Positions 1-9,527 of a DNA stretch of 64,000 nt are shown in pieces (within the stretch, counting starts at the first letter, position 1; each line of letters starts with the position of its first letter). The stretch is taken from assembly GCA_023412855.1 (NCBI GenBank), contig JAEZRJ010000078.1, forward strand, positions 62,001 through 126,000, written 5' to 3'. Under the pieces are notes generated by a model, which did no database searches, had not been told where the DNA came from, and saw nothing but the letters and a program-made list of their open reading frames with translations. The DNA is from Bacillota bacterium. GTDB taxonomy: Bacteria; Bacillota; Clostridia; Lachnospirales; Lachnospiraceae. The translations under genes were made by a program, and so were the position numbers.

Positions 1-904
1 AAGTAGTATTTTTCTTCTTGGCTATCTTATCGATTTCATCGATGAATATAATGCCTCTTTCCGCTCTCTCCACATCGTTGTCCGCCGCTGCAAGCAGCTT
101 GGACGCTACGCTTTCGATATCGTCTCCGATATAGCCGGCCTCCGTAAGAGAAGTGGCATCTGTTATCGCTAACGGCACATCAAGCAGCCTCGCTAAAGTC
201 TTAACGAGATACGTCTTACCGCTTCCCGTAGGGCCCAGCATAAGAATGTTGGATTTCTCGATTTCAATTTCATCCATTGTTCCTGTAAAAACGCGTTTGT
301 AATGGTTGTATACCGCGACAGAAATAATCTTCTTCGCCTTTTCCTGTCCCACCACGTATTCGTCAAGCTGCGCCTTTATCTTATGGGGTGCAGGGATATT
401 TTTAATGTCAAGTACCGGTGCCGCACCTTCCTCCGGCTTCTTCTTTTTCAGTTTCTGCTTGTTGGGAATACCGCCGTCTCCCTGCAAATCCGCCAGATTC
501 ACAAAACTGATATTAGGGATTCCCTTTCCCTTGTTTAACTTGTCCCAGTCCCCGTTTAGGTTGGTATTGTTCAGCATACCCTGATAATCGAACTGACTGA
601 CTGTATCCATAGTCTTGTGCATGCAATCATTGCACACGGATATGCTGTTGGGCAGCTTGAACATCTTACCCGTCTTGCTCTCCGGCCTGCGGCAGATGAA
701 GCAGACGTCCTCATATTCGTTTTCTTTTTTCCCATCAGGCTTTTTCTCTTCGGATTTTATTTCCTCCAAAGCGCCGTCGTCTCCCTTTTCAGAGCCGTTC
801 TTTCCGGTACTTTCTTCTGATTCTTCATTAGAAAATGCTTTCATCTCTTCCTTAAATCCTTCTCTTTCATCTTCCTCATAATCTTTATTATCAAAATCGC
901 TCAT
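1..904 (-). CDS. clpX: ClpX-like ATP-dependent protease ATPase subunit (3' end cut by window)
   Basis: AAA+ unfoldase that would feed substrates to ClpP in the cytoplasm. The first 301 codons are visible. Start ATG at 902-904 follows GGAGCGAAGGAATTAAA. Seen: a four-cysteine zinc finger (C68, C71, C91, C94), the ClpX-typical [15 protein letters not shown] segment, Walker A GPTGSGKT, and Walker [14 protein letters not shown] at the window edge. Odd: about 65 acidic, low-complexity residues precede the zinc finger, whereas common ClpX proteins begin almost directly with it, and there is extra sequence between finger and AAA+ core. It may therefore be a ClpX paralogue rather than the main ClpX. 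Divergent from nothing here; htrA lies upstream on the same strand behind its own terminator. Confidence 0.9.
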   Translation of the reverse strand, partial: MSDFDNKDYEEDEREGFKEEMKAFSNEESEESTGKNGSEKGDDGALEEIKSEEKKPDGKKENEYEDVCFICRRPESKTGKMFKLPNSISVCNDCMHKTMDTVSQFDYQGMLNNTNLNGDWDKLNKGKGIPNISFVNLADLQGDGGIPNKQKLKKKKPEEGAAPVLDIKNIPAPHKIKAQLDEYVVGQEKAKKIISVAVYNHYKRVFTGTMDEIEIEKSNILMLGPTGSGKTYLVKTLARLLDVPLAITDATSLTEAGYIGDDIESVASKLLAAADNDVERAERGIIFIDEIDKIAKKKNTT

Positions 905-938
905 TTTAATTCCTTCGCTCCTTATACTTCATTTATCG

Positions 939-966
939 GCACGAATATAGTGTACTATATTTGTGC
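939..966. promoter_or_regulatory. 28-bp palindrome in the clpX leader (candidate operator)
   Basis: The arms GCACGAATATAGT and ACTATATTTGTGC (one mismatch) flank a central GT. It sits just downstream of the proposed start of transcription and upstream of the ATG. It does not match the CtsR or CIRCE operator patterns as I know them. An operator or an mRNA hairpin are both possible. Confidence 0.45.
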
Positions 967-985
967 ATTGAATTTACTGACTTTT

Positions 986-1014
986 ATTATACGGCATCCA
1001 TAAATGTTGTACAA
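986..1014 (-). promoter_or_regulatory. Putative sigma-A promoter of clpX
   Basis: Reading the minus strand: -35 TTGTAC (1009-1014), 17-bp spacer, -10 TATAAT (986-991). The -10 is perfect and the -35 is partial. Confidence 0.5.
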
Positions 1015-1061
1015 GTTAACATTTTCTAAATTGCCCCTCAGTTATTTTATAAATATATTAG

Positions 1062-1092
1062 AAAAAAGCGGCTATTTTAAAAATAGCCGCTT
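1062..1092 (-). terminator. Rho-independent terminator of htrA
   Basis: Stem AGCGGCTATTTT / AAAATAGCCGCT followed on the minus strand by a T run (the AAAAAA at 1062-1067). It begins about 10 bases after the htrA stop codon. Confidence 0.85.
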
Positions 1093-1102
1093 CATCCACT
1101 CT

Positions 1103-2659
1103 TTATTCGTTATCGTTTGTATCATTACTGTTTGCATCATTGCTACCTGTATCATAACCCGCATATTTCTCACCGAGAGTCACGGTAACTGTCTTACTTT
1201 CCCAGCCGGTGGGACTGCCCTGCATAATCGTTACATCGACAGTATCGCCTACGGAATAATATTCCATAACACCCAAGAGATCTTCCGCCGTAGTCACTTT
1301 ATTGCCGTCGAATTCCGTAATGATATTGCCTTTCTTGATCCCCGCTGCCTCTGCTGCAGTACCTTCATATACCTGAGATACATATACGCCCTTGGGCATA
1401 CCGTAAGTCTCTGACATTTCATCCACTACAGTAAGAGGGGAGAGGCCGAGATAGCCCTTGTTTTCTTGCGTTACCTTTGTTCTCGTCTCTCTCAACATCA
1501 AGTCTTCAATAATCGGTTTTGCGGCTGAAATGGGAATTGCATAGCCCATACCTTCTATCGCATCTCCTCCGATTTTATTAGAGTTAATACCGATTACCTC
1601 GCCTTTTAAGTTGAGCAAAGCTCCGCCTGAATTACCAGGGTTTATAGCTGCATCCGTCTGTATAAAGGTAGCGTCTGACTCGGAAGAACTATCGCTTGCG
1701 CTGGACAAATCGATGATTCTGTTCACCGCACTGATTACGCCTAACGTTACGGATTGTCCGTAGCCCAAAGCATTGCCGATAGCTATTGCCGGTTCTCCTA
1801 CGATAAGGCTGTCGGAATCACCGAGAGCTGCAACCGCAATGGCATCCTTTGTGGCCGCACCAAGGCTCTCCAAAGGCACTGCGATGACCGCCAAATCCAT
1901 ATCCGCGTCAGTTCCCTTTATCTGAGCTTCTGCTTCGGATTCGTCGACAAACTGTACTTTAAGCGTGTCTGCGCCTTCCACTACATGATAGTTAGATACG
2001 ATGAGAAGTTCTGTATCGCTTTCTCCTACGATAATACCCGAGCCCGCCGCCGTAGCTTCACTCTGCATGGACTGACCGAAAAAGGTAGTCATCGTCTGCG
2101 TATAAGTATTGTTAATGGAAACGATTGCCGGCATAACATTCTTCGCCACATCGCTGACATCAGTAACTATGGCTGTTGCCGGCTGCGTAGTATCAATACT
2201 TTTTGCCGTCTCGGCAATGGTGTTTGCGGTCTCCTTCGCCGACTCTATTGCTTCCGAAGCTGCCGTTACCGTAGATTTGGTAAGTGCTCCCGTAGTGGAT
2301 TCCACCGCAAAGAAGCCCAATCCCGCACAAACCCCGAAGAATAAACCAAGTCCTATGGCTGCTGCCATCTTTTTCAGGTAGCCTCCGCCCTTCTTTTCCT
2401 TCTTCTCTTTCCCCGGCTGATGATTTCCTCCGTCCCCTGCGCCATTTCCCTGACGATAAGCGTTCTCCATATAATTATAGTTATTGCCATAACGATAGCT
2501 GCCGTTGCCATAACCGGAAGTATTTGTATTATTATAACCTGTGCTATAATTGCCTGTGTCCTGTCCGCTGAAATTGCCGTTGCCGGATGAAAAGTCCCTT
2601 GCCGTACCATCAACTACATTCTTGTTTTCGTAATCATTCGGATAATTATTCTCATACAT
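1103..2659 (-). CDS. htrA: Membrane-anchored HtrA/DegP-type serine protease (S1C) with PDZ domain
   Basis: Quality-control protease expected on the outer face of the membrane. 518 residues. Residues 1-90 are Asn/Gly/Tyr-rich and presumably cytoplasmic. One membrane segment lies near 98-119. The trypsin-like domain carries His225 (SNYHVVEG), Asp255 (DADMDLAVI) and Ser344 (INPGNSGGAL), so the catalytic triad is intact. A single C-terminal PDZ domain follows (about 405-495, with GVYVSQVYEGTAAEAAGI). The tail is Asn/Asp-rich. ATG follows GGAAAGGAAAGAGGGAATTGTT. It is a single gene with its own terminator. Its position beside a surface-glycan locus suits envelope stress work, but that is inference. 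Confidence 0.93.
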   Translation of the reverse strand: MYENNYPNDYENKNVVDGTARDFSSGNGNFSGQDTGNYSTGYNNTNTSGYGNGSYRYGNNYNYMENAYRQGNGAGDGGNHQPGKEKKEKKGGGYLKKMAAAIGLGLFFGVCAGLGFFAVESTTGALTKSTVTAASEAIESAKETANTIAETAKSIDTTQPATAIVTDVSDVAKNVMPAIVSINNTYTQTMTTFFGQSMQSEATAAGSGIIVGESDTELLIVSNYHVVEGADTLKVQFVDESEAEAQIKGTDADMDLAVIAVPLESLGAATKDAIAVAALGDSDSLIVGEPAIAIGNALGYGQSVTLGVISAVNRIIDLSSASDSSSESDATFIQTDAAINPGNSGGALLNLKGEVIGINSNKIGGDAIEGMGYAIPISAAKPIIEDLMLRETRTKVTQENKGYLGLSPLTVVDEMSETYGMPKGVYVSQVYEGTAAEAAGIKKGNIITEFDGNKVTTAEDLLGVMEYYSVGDTVDVTIMQGSPTGWESKTVTVTLGEKYAGYDTGSNDANSNDTNDNE

Positions 2660-2760
2660 AACAATTCCCTCTTTCCTTTCCTAATCTTTGAACTCAGTAT
2701 ATGCGGGAATTGTGTTCTTTTTGTGATAAAAATATGCGTTTTTTGTTAACGATTTTTTCA

Positions 2761-3723
2761 TCATCTAAAATTTTTGCTGGACTTTATCCGTTTTTCCTGC
2801 TCCCAATATTCCTTGTTCATCGTAAACTTTAAGATAAGCTTCGCCGGAAGCTTGCGATAATTCTTTCCAAGAGCAAAACCGGCATAGCGGCATGCGCTGT
2901 TGAAGTAAAACATAGGAATCTGGCTCCTATAGCCCTCTTGCCATAAATGTCCGGTCATTTTCTTTACAAGAGCGAATCCCTCCTTTTCGGAGGTTATCCC
3001 TTCAAACACTTCCGGATGCTGCGCCTGAGATACGCCCAAATCGAAATTTCTGTGAAACTGCTGCCCGCCCGTATAGTTATGGGAGTGGATCACTTTTGCC
3101 TGCGCAGCGTATGCCACAGAGTATCCTGCCTTTATTGCCTTGGCTGCATATAGCATATCCTCGTTGAAAATCGTATATCGAACAAATTCTCCCAGGGAAT
3201 CGAAGATATCCCTCTTATATGCCGCGCATGCGTTCGAACAGAAATATGCTTTTATCCCCAGTCTCTCTACATCCGCCGCAGACTTTTCCACACTGGTCTC
3301 CGGATAGTTGAACGCCCTGGTGAAGCGCTCCATTTCATTGCAGTCCTTTGCTGGAAGCTGCCTGGCATAGGAAACTGCCGTTCCCTCTTTTTCCAGAGGG
3401 CGGATGAGATTCTCCAGCAGATATTCGTCCTCCGGAAGAGCATCCTGCGTCATCATAACAAAGATAGGAGCCTGCGATCTTTTCACACCGCGATTTCTCG
3501 TATCTCCATGATTGAATTCTCTTTTGGATAAATGAGTTACATGAACATTGGTATATTTTTTAGCAAAAGGAGTACCGTATATCAATCTGTCAAAATACTT
3601 TTGCTCCGTATTCATTACAATTATCTTTCTTACCGGAACCGTTTGTTTCTCCAGCTTATCTATCAACGTAAAAAATGTTTTATCCGGCTTATACACAGGA
3701 ATAATTACATCAATTTCTTTCAT
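2761..3723 (-). CDS. GT2 family glycosyltransferase (rhamnosyltransferase-like)
   Basis: Cytoplasmic glycosyltransferase that would add a sugar from a nucleotide donor to a lipid-linked glycan. The GT-A fold begins at once (EIDVIIPVYKPDKTFF), with a DxD-like region (MMTQDALPEDEYLLENL) and an acceptor-side motif (FNEDMLYAAKAIKAGY). HNYTGGQQFHRNFDLGV and the C-terminal region resemble RfbF-type rhamnosyltransferases. I chose the ATG at 3723 because GAGGGAG sits 5 bases upstream; an in-frame ATG at 3741 would add six residues without a good ribosome site. It is separated from the upstream LCP gene by a terminator. Confidence 0.82.
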   Translation of the reverse strand: MKEIDVIIPVYKPDKTFFTLIDKLEKQTVPVRKIIVMNTEQKYFDRLIYGTPFAKKYTNVHVTHLSKREFNHGDTRNRGVKRSQAPIFVMMTQDALPEDEYLLENLIRPLEKEGTAVSYARQLPAKDCNEMERFTRAFNYPETSVEKSAADVERLGIKAYFCSNACAAYKRDIFDSLGEFVRYTIFNEDMLYAAKAIKAGYSVAYAAQAKVIHSHNYTGGQQFHRNFDLGVSQAQHPEVFEGITSEKEGFALVKKMTGHLWQEGYRSQIPMFYFNSACRYAGFALGKNYRKLPAKLILKFTMNKEYWEQEKRIKSSKNFR

Positions 3724-3763
3724 CCGTCTCCCTCTCGCCATTTGATGTTTTCTTGATTTTAAT

Positions 3764-3800
3764 AAAAAGGACCTGCTCTTATTCTCAGGCCCTTTTTTAT
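3764..3800 (-). terminator. Terminator after the LCP gene
   Basis: Inverted repeat AAAAAGGACCTG / CAGGCCCTTTTTT with a loop of about 10 bases. T runs flank both sides, so it could act both ways; by position it ends the LCP transcript. Confidence 0.65.
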
Positions 3801-3834
3801 TTATTATACTATTCTATCATTTAAATATCCATAA

Positions 3835-4962
3835 CTACCTAATATACGAACCCGTATCGCTCTTTATCTTATCGCTGTATGTCTGTACGTCCGAAGATAC
3901 GGTGTACGTCTCATCGAATAAGAATTGATGCAGCCACTCCACATTTTCCTTCAAATCCACAGGGATAACACAGCTTCCCTTGGAGCCGATAGTTCCCGTA
4001 GCCCTGTACTGCTCGTTGGGGAATCCGGCCTGATCCACAATGTTGTATTTGCTAATACCACCCAGCAGTTCTACAATTTCCGTCAAGTCGAGGGAGGTAT
4101 AAATCTCGCTGAATACATCGTTGGCAATCTCGTTCAGGGTCGCCGGCGAAGCGGTCTTCGCTTTGTCCGCAACCGCCATCAATACTTCTCTCTGGCGCTC
4201 TGCCCTCTTGAAGTCATCTCCTGCCGTATAACGGATACGGCAGTATGCCGTAGCCTGAAGGCCGTTGAGGAGCTGATACCCCGTCTGCGTCACTTCGTTA
4301 TAAGGACGCTTTAAATCCTCTGCCATCGTGAACTGATAACTGTTCAAATGATGGATTTCCGCACTGTCTACGTCAATCATAATGCCGCCCAGTGCATCGA
4401 TAGTATCCGTCAGTCCTGCAAAGCCTACCGTTACGAAGTCTGTAATATTCATATCCATATTCATGTTCAACATATTGATAGCCATCTCCGGGCCGCCCTT
4501 CGCGTAAGCGGAGTTACATTTATTATAAGTATCGTTACTCAGATTCAGATAGGTATCGCGGTATACGGAAACCAGCTTGCAATCTCCCGTATCCTGATTG
4601 ATGGAGGCAATCATAATTGTATCGCTTCGCGTATTCTTTGTCAAAGCTCCTGTCGTTGAATCCACGCCGAACAAGGCAATATTTCGGTAGCCCTTCATGT
4701 TTGTCGTCTCTTCCCGTTGCTTTACTTCCTCATTAATAACTAATTCGTCCTCATTCAGTTCTACCTTACCTACCTTTTCCCCCTTAAGCACACCGTACAA
4801 AACTACGACCATAATGAGCAATACGAATATCTCCACGATAAAAAGAAGAATCTTTTTCCTCTTTTTCTTCTCCCTTTCCTTCGCGGACATCTTCTTTCCC
4901 TTGCTATTTCCTGAAGCCTTAACGCTTTCACTGTTTCTGCTCTTCTTTGAATTTGTAGCCAT
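3835..4962 (-). CDS. LytR-CpsA-Psr (LCP) family glycopolymer ligase
   Basis: LCP proteins transfer undecaprenyl-linked glycopolymers to peptidoglycan outside the membrane. Visible: a basic, Lys/Ser-rich cytoplasmic N-terminus, one membrane segment (ILLFIVEIFVLLIMVVVLYG), and the LCP core with RNIALFGVDS, NTRSDTIMIASI, VSVYRDTYL and CRIRYTAGDDFKRAERQREVL. The Arg and Asp residues used for pyrophosphate-lipid binding are therefore present. Start at 4962: GGGAG lies 8 bases upstream, while the ATG at 4968 would leave only one base. It lies next to the initiating sugar transferase, which suggests it attaches the polymer made by this locus to the wall. Confidence 0.88.
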   Translation of the reverse strand: MATNSKKSRNSESVKASGNSKGKKMSAKEREKKKRKKILLFIVEIFVLLIMVVVLYGVLKGEKVGKVELNEDELVINEEVKQREETTNMKGYRNIALFGVDSTTGALTKNTRSDTIMIASINQDTGDCKLVSVYRDTYLNLSNDTYNKCNSAYAKGGPEMAINMLNMNMDMNITDFVTVGFAGLTDTIDALGGIMIDVDSAEIHHLNSYQFTMAEDLKRPYNEVTQTGYQLLNGLQATAYCRIRYTAGDDFKRAERQREVLMAVADKAKTASPATLNEIANDVFSEIYTSLDLTEIVELLGGISKYNIVDQAGFPNEQYRATGTIGSKGSCVIPVDLKENVEWLHQFLFDETYTVSSDVQTYSDKIKSDTGSYIR

Positions 4963-5083
4963 TTTCATTCTCCCTTATCTTCTTGCAAATTTACCTCTTA
5001 TACCTAAATAAATATTTTATTTAATAACAACCTCTTAAAAATGTTCTTAAAACGCAGTTTCAATAAACTTTCTTAACTAAAGA

Positions 5084-6493
5084 TCAATAGGCGTTTTTAT
5101 TAATGAACCCTTTGAACACGGTTAAAAACATGATTTTTATATCCAAGCTCATTGTCCAGTTCTCTATATAAAATATATCGTATTCGATGCGCTTCCTTAT
5201 AGACGTATCGCCTCTATAACCATTGATCTGTGCCCATCCTGTAAGTCCGGGGCGCACCTGATGCTTGATCATATAGCGCGGAACCTCTTCCTTGAACTTT
5301 TCAACAAACAACGGCCTTTCGGGCCTGGGTCCCACCAAACTCATTTCTCCCGCCAATATGTTAAAGAGCTGCGGCAATTCATCGAGGCTCGTCCTTCTGA
5401 GAAGCTTCCCCACCTTCGTTACACGGGGATCGTCCTTTACAGTCCATGCCTTCTGTTCCTGAGAAGGCCTCTGCAATTCCATAGTGCGGAACTTATACAT
5501 CTTAAACGGTTTATTGTGAAGCCCGACTCTCTCCTGCTTAAAAATCACCGGCCCGCGGCTGGTACACTTTATAAGAAGGACTGTAACAAGCATAATCGGC
5601 GAAGAAACAATGATTCCGCAAAGGGAACCGACCACATCCACTGCGCGTTTTGCCACCCAGTTCAAAGTATTCGTCAGCGGAACATAGCGAATATTGATGA
5701 CGGGAAGTCCCATCAAATCCTCCGTATACGGCCTGCTGGGCACAAGGCTGTTATAGTCAGGAATAAATTTCGTGTGCACCCCGGATTTTTCACATAAATC
5801 CACAATCCGCTCCAGCCTGTCATAATCCTCAAGAGCCAGCGTGACCGCGATTTCATCCAGTTTGTTCTCCGGCAATATATAGAGCAGGTTATCGATTCTT
5901 CCCAATACCTTTACGCCCTTATACAAAGTTCCTCCCGGAACCCTGTCGTCCAGTATTCCTCTTACCACATATCCCCATTGGGGATTCGCGTTGATTCGCG
6001 TAATATATTCCTCTGCCGCACGGGAATATCCCACTAGCAGAACATACTTTAGATTATACCCTTTTTTACGGAAATATTGCAGACCACTTCGAATCATCGA
6101 CCTTGACAAGGTAGTCAAAATAATATTGATCACATAAAAAATAAAAATCAAGGAGCGCGAAAAATGTTCCTGTTTAACGGCAAACAACATTACCATGAAC
6201 AGAAATACACCTACTGTATTCGCTTTAAAAATACTGGATATTTCATACTTTCTTCTCGTCGCCCGTTTAGGCGTATACATATTAAAAAAATAATATAGCA
6301 AAACGTATCCGGGCACAATAAAATAAAGCGCACTGAAATATGTCGCTACAGACAACGCAGTGACGCCCGGCTCTGTATTCGCAAATGGTGTCTTAAACTT
6401 AATGAGCCATGCAAGTGAATAGGAAAGTGCTACGACAACCGCATCCACCAGCAGGTGCAATCTATTGAAATACCTTTGGTTATCTTTTATCAT
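5084..6493 (-). CDS. Undecaprenyl-phosphate sugar-1-phosphate transferase (WbaP/WcaJ-type)
   Basis: Initiating phosphoglycosyltransferase: it moves a hexose-1-phosphate from a UDP-sugar to undecaprenyl phosphate in the membrane. 469 residues. Four to five membrane segments (about 12-130), a cytosolic Rossmann-like linker (LKYVLLVGYSRAAEEYI...), then a membrane helix (GSLCGIIVSSPIMLVTVLLI) and the catalytic domain with KMYKFRTM, TSLDELPQLFNI, MSLVGPRPERP and PGLTGWAQINGYRGDT. This is the full-length type of about 460 residues. Donor sugar cannot be read from sequence; UDP-glucose or UDP-galactose are common. It lies alone between the LCP gene and a structured repeat. Confidence 0.92.
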   Translation of the reverse strand: MIKDNQRYFNRLHLLVDAVVVALSYSLAWLIKFKTPFANTEPGVTALSVATYFSALYFIVPGYVLLYYFFNMYTPKRATRRKYEISSIFKANTVGVFLFMVMLFAVKQEHFSRSLIFIFYVINIILTTLSRSMIRSGLQYFRKKGYNLKYVLLVGYSRAAEEYITRINANPQWGYVVRGILDDRVPGGTLYKGVKVLGRIDNLLYILPENKLDEIAVTLALEDYDRLERIVDLCEKSGVHTKFIPDYNSLVPSRPYTEDLMGLPVINIRYVPLTNTLNWVAKRAVDVVGSLCGIIVSSPIMLVTVLLIKCTSRGPVIFKQERVGLHNKPFKMYKFRTMELQRPSQEQKAWTVKDDPRVTKVGKLLRRTSLDELPQLFNILAGEMSLVGPRPERPLFVEKFKEEVPRYMIKHQVRPGLTGWAQINGYRGDTSIRKRIEYDIFYIENWTMSLDIKIMFLTVFKGFINKNAY

Positions 6494-6588
6494 ATCTTCA
6501 CCAAATTTCCTATACTGCTAAACATTTTACAATATTATTACAAAAAGTACAACTTAATTTTCTATAAATAGTATCCCATGTTACTATT

Positions 6589-6721
6589 GTTACTGTTCAC
6601 GCCGTTCCCGGCAACGCATGATTTCTGCATTTCAATTCGCTCCGCGAAACAGAAATAATCCCTTGCATCACATTCTTACGCAGCATAACAGTAAATGTTA
6701 AGCTACTGTATGAACAATAAC
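6589..6721 (+). repeat. Structured interspersed repeat, full copy A (133 bp)
   Basis: Ends GTTACTGTTCAC and GAACAATAAC. Contains the internal hairpins typical of the family: ATTTCTGC...CAGAAAT around a TTCGC/GCGAA-type core, and a right-hand GTTAAGCT arm. Diverged from the other copies (GCCGTTCCCGGCAACGC in place of TCCGTTCTCAGTAACGC). It fills most of the 367-bp gap between the sugar transferase and the next GT2 gene. A further TTTACTGTTCAT fragment follows at about 6736; I see nothing else there. Confidence 0.8.
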
Positions 6722-6860
6722 CTGATACTCACAGTTTTACTGTTCATAGCAACAATATGCACACAAATTGTATGGAACATGCAATCGGCTCCGGCTACCC
6801 TCGGGATTTTGTGCAAAAACAGCCTAAAACACCTCGTGCAATAGTGGATGTGAATAGTAA

Positions 6861-7823
6861 CTATCCCATTACCCTTCGAATTATGTTTATCCAAAGCTCC
6901 AACTGGATTTTTACATACCTTCGCCAGTTCTTTGCCTCGAACCGAATCCTGTTTTGTCGTCCCCTTTCGGAGAAGGACAATTTAAAGCCTTCCGCCAAGC
7001 CGAAAAGATATGTTTTTCCCATGCCCTTTTTCATAAAGAATAAAAGTTTTACTAAAAAGCCCGGCACGAGAAACGGCATATTGAGAAACATCTGCAGTAA
7101 TGGCATATTTTTATATATCAGATAAATGCTGTTCCTGGAAGAAAGCTTTACTTTGAATTCGTTATATCTGGAACCGCTTGATCCGCTGCCTGCATGATAT
7201 ACCACGGCCTCAGGTGCAAAATAATTGCGAAACCCCGAAAGCTTTGCCCGGTATCCTATGTCTATATCCTCTAAATAGGCGAAGTGGTTTTCGTCGAAAT
7301 AGCCGATTTTCCCAAAGACCTCTCTTTTATAAATAGCAGCTCCCGCGCAGGAAGCGAAGATTTCCGCCGCCTTGCCATAGCTGCTCTTTTCCTTTCCTTT
7401 TCCAAGAGAAAATGCCCAGCCGAAAGCACAGTACAGATCTCCTGCACTGTCAATCAGATCCGGCTCTTTCATGGATAACATCTTGGCACTGACGGAAAAA
7501 GCATCCTCATTTTTTCTTATGGCCCTTTCCAGCGCTTCTACAAAATGCTGTTCCACCTTTGTATCGTTGTTGAGCAGGATGACAAATTTCGTCACCGCCG
7601 CCTTTATTCCCGCGTTCACTGCAGCGCTGAATCCTTCGTTTTTCTTAAAGCGTATTATCTGTACCTGCGGATATTTCTCCTCCACAATCTTAAGACTTTC
7701 GTCGGAAGAACCGTTATCCACCACGATTACCTTAGGAACCGCCGTTCCCTTATAGAGCGCTTCCAGGCAACCGTCCATGTACTTTATTCCGTTGTAATTA
7801 GGTATTACTACTGTCGACTCCAT
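6861..7823 (-). CDS. GT2 family glycosyltransferase
   Basis: Cytoplasmic or membrane-associated sugar transferase of the rhamnosyltransferase/WbbL-like type. The GT-A core starts at STVVIPNYNG, with VVDNGSSDESL, a donor-binding LLNNDTKVE (DxD-like) and YLEDIDIGYRAKLSGF, which holds the likely catalytic acids. A C-terminal amphipathic or hydrophobic stretch (FLNMPFLVPGFLVKLLFFMKK) may dock it on the membrane. The start is uncertain: the ATG at 7823 has AGGGCG upstream and puts the domain at the N-terminus, as is normal; an ATG at 7859 lacks a clear ribosome site. It follows another GT2 gene by about 80 bases, probably in one operon. Confidence 0.85.
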   Translation of the reverse strand: MESTVVIPNYNGIKYMDGCLEALYKGTAVPKVIVVDNGSSDESLKIVEEKYPQVQIIRFKKNEGFSAAVNAGIKAAVTKFVILLNNDTKVEQHFVEALERAIRKNEDAFSVSAKMLSMKEPDLIDSAGDLYCAFGWAFSLGKGKEKSSYGKAAEIFASCAGAAIYKREVFGKIGYFDENHFAYLEDIDIGYRAKLSGFRNYFAPEAVVYHAGSGSSGSRYNEFKVKLSSRNSIYLIYKNMPLLQMFLNMPFLVPGFLVKLLFFMKKGMGKTYLFGLAEGFKLSFSERGRQNRIRFEAKNWRRYVKIQLELWINIIRRVMG

Positions 7824-7901
7824 ATACTTCGCCCTAATCCTTTTTACGTCTATTGTCATTTACTGCACTGCCCAGAGGAAATCGTCCTTGCCAATCATCC
7901 A

Positions 7902-9416
7902 TCAGCGCCGCGGAGATTTTGTTAGCTTTACTGATACTTCCGGCTCGAAAACGACGGTATAACCCATTTTTCTCACTCGCTCGCAAAAATTCATACTCAG
8001 CTTCTTGAGTTCCTCATTCCCTGCATCGGCATCTATCCACGTTTTTTCTCTTCCCATAATTTCCCTACGCATCCTTTTTACAAGGTGAGATTTCTCATTG
8101 AAGTGTTTCTTATTGAAATATCTCTCATGGGCGAAATATCCGGTATGCTCATCCTCCGCATAAGGTACGCCGGATATCTCCTCGAACAGGCTCCAAAGCT
8201 CTTTTCGCACCTTCATACAGCGCACATCCACGGCATAAGCCTCTTGAAGAAGCGTGGCTCTGTGCATATAGCCGCTGTATTCCTTATGGAGTCCCTCGTA
8301 TATTGAGACGCCGTTTTCATCATAGATGCCTCCCGCTATCTTTCCTCCGGTACTAAGTATCTTCCCTCCGATAACTCCTACTTCCGGTCTTTGCGAGAAA
8401 ATACCCCCTTCGTAAGCAATCCGATAGAACCCCAGATGCAGGCTATCCGATACCGATGCTTTCCAGCCCCGGCTATTTATGAAATCCTGCACCGCACGTC
8501 TTCCGGCATCATATGCATACCGTTTACTCTCAGGATTTTCTGCTGTGGACTGGGTATGGCAGCGCCAGTGATACAGTACCTTCGGAACATAAACTATCGC
8601 GGCTCTTCCTGCATTTTCCCATTCCCGCATAAGGTCCCTTCTCTGCTCCTTCGTCTCATAAAGCAGCCTTCCCGCCGCGCGCAATACTAAATCAAAGTCT
8701 TGTGCACCGTCATATTCCGGCCGGAACCCAAGGCTTTTTATGAGACTTCTTTTCATGACCAGGAAATGGCAGATATAATTATTGGACAATAACAAATCCA
8801 TATTCAAATCCTGTTTGAAATGGGGTTCATAGAACTGCGTACAGTCCCCGTTTCCTTTATCTTCATCGGAATACAGCATCCATGCGGTATTTCCGTTCTT
8901 TTCCTTTTCAGATATAGCTTTCGCCATTTCATATAAGGCATTGGGTGTAAGGACATCGTCATGATCCAGAAGACCGACATATTCCCCCTCCGCCTTCGCC
9001 AATGCAGCGTTGGTATTGGCAGAAATCCCTTTGTTTCCTGCTATGTTAACATAACGGAGCCTTTTGTCATCATAAGTTTCCATCACTTCCTTTACCTGTT
9101 CCGAAGCGCTTGCGTCCGCCACGATCAGTTCCAGCTTGAAATAGGTCTGGCGAAGGACGCTATCCAACATTTCACGAAGAAATACGGGATTCGTTTCATA
9201 AGCAGGCACAAGAATACTGAAGGTATACGGGTACTTCTCCGCTTCCTTCCTCTGCCGCTCAAGTTCTTCCTCCGGGGGGGGCTGGTAGCTGTAGTTCGCC
9301 GCTTTTTCCCTTGCCAGCCTTTCCATAGCCGCATAGTATGCACTTTTAAGCCCGTTCTTTTTTAGATAATAAAAGGTTTTCTTCCAATTGCTCTTTTTAA
9401 AAACAGCGTTTCCCAT
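7902..9416 (-). CDS. GT2 family glycosyltransferase (N-terminal helical extension)
   Basis: Glycosyltransferase with a GT-A domain at about residues 60-290 (FSILVPAYETNP, LLDHDDVLTPNAL, YDGAQDFDLVLRA) and a C-terminal half of about 200 residues resembling a second, degenerate GT2 domain without a clear DxD. The basic helical start (KKTFYYLKKNGLKSAYYAAMERL) is usual for clostridial surface-glycan GT2 proteins. The start is a choice: GGAAGG is 9 bases before the ATG at 9416 and 3 bases before one at 9422; an open frame continues to 9515 but the extra residues do not look like the family. The next gene upstream is phosphoglucomutase, 112 bases away. Confidence 0.85.
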   Translation of the reverse strand: MGNAVFKKSNWKKTFYYLKKNGLKSAYYAAMERLAREKAANYSYQPPPEEELERQRKEAEKYPYTFSILVPAYETNPVFLREMLDSVLRQTYFKLELIVADASASEQVKEVMETYDDKRLRYVNIAGNKGISANTNAALAKAEGEYVGLLDHDDVLTPNALYEMAKAISEKEKNGNTAWMLYSDEDKGNGDCTQFYEPHFKQDLNMDLLLSNNYICHFLVMKRSLIKSLGFRPEYDGAQDFDLVLRAAGRLLYETKEQRRDLMREWENAGRAAIVYVPKVLYHWRCHTQSTAENPESKRYAYDAGRRAVQDFINSRGWKASVSDSLHLGFYRIAYEGGIFSQRPEVGVIGGKILSTGGKIAGGIYDENGVSIYEGLHKEYSGYMHRATLLQEAYAVDVRCMKVRKELWSLFEEISGVPYAEDEHTGYFAHERYFNKKHFNEKSHLVKRMRREIMGREKTWIDADAGNEELKKLSMNFCERVRKMGYTVVFEPEVSVKLTKSPRR

Positions 9417-9527
9417 CTTCATTAACCTTCCGAATACGTTCATAGCATAGAGACTGCCGCATATAGGCTTACGCCATGGGCGAAAACCGTCTATACGACA
9501 GTCCTTATGAATCATACTTTTAATATG

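Noticed and set aside
1754..2344. 196-residue plus-strand frame opposite htrA
   Set aside because: Antisense to a gene with an intact catalytic triad; no family motifs.
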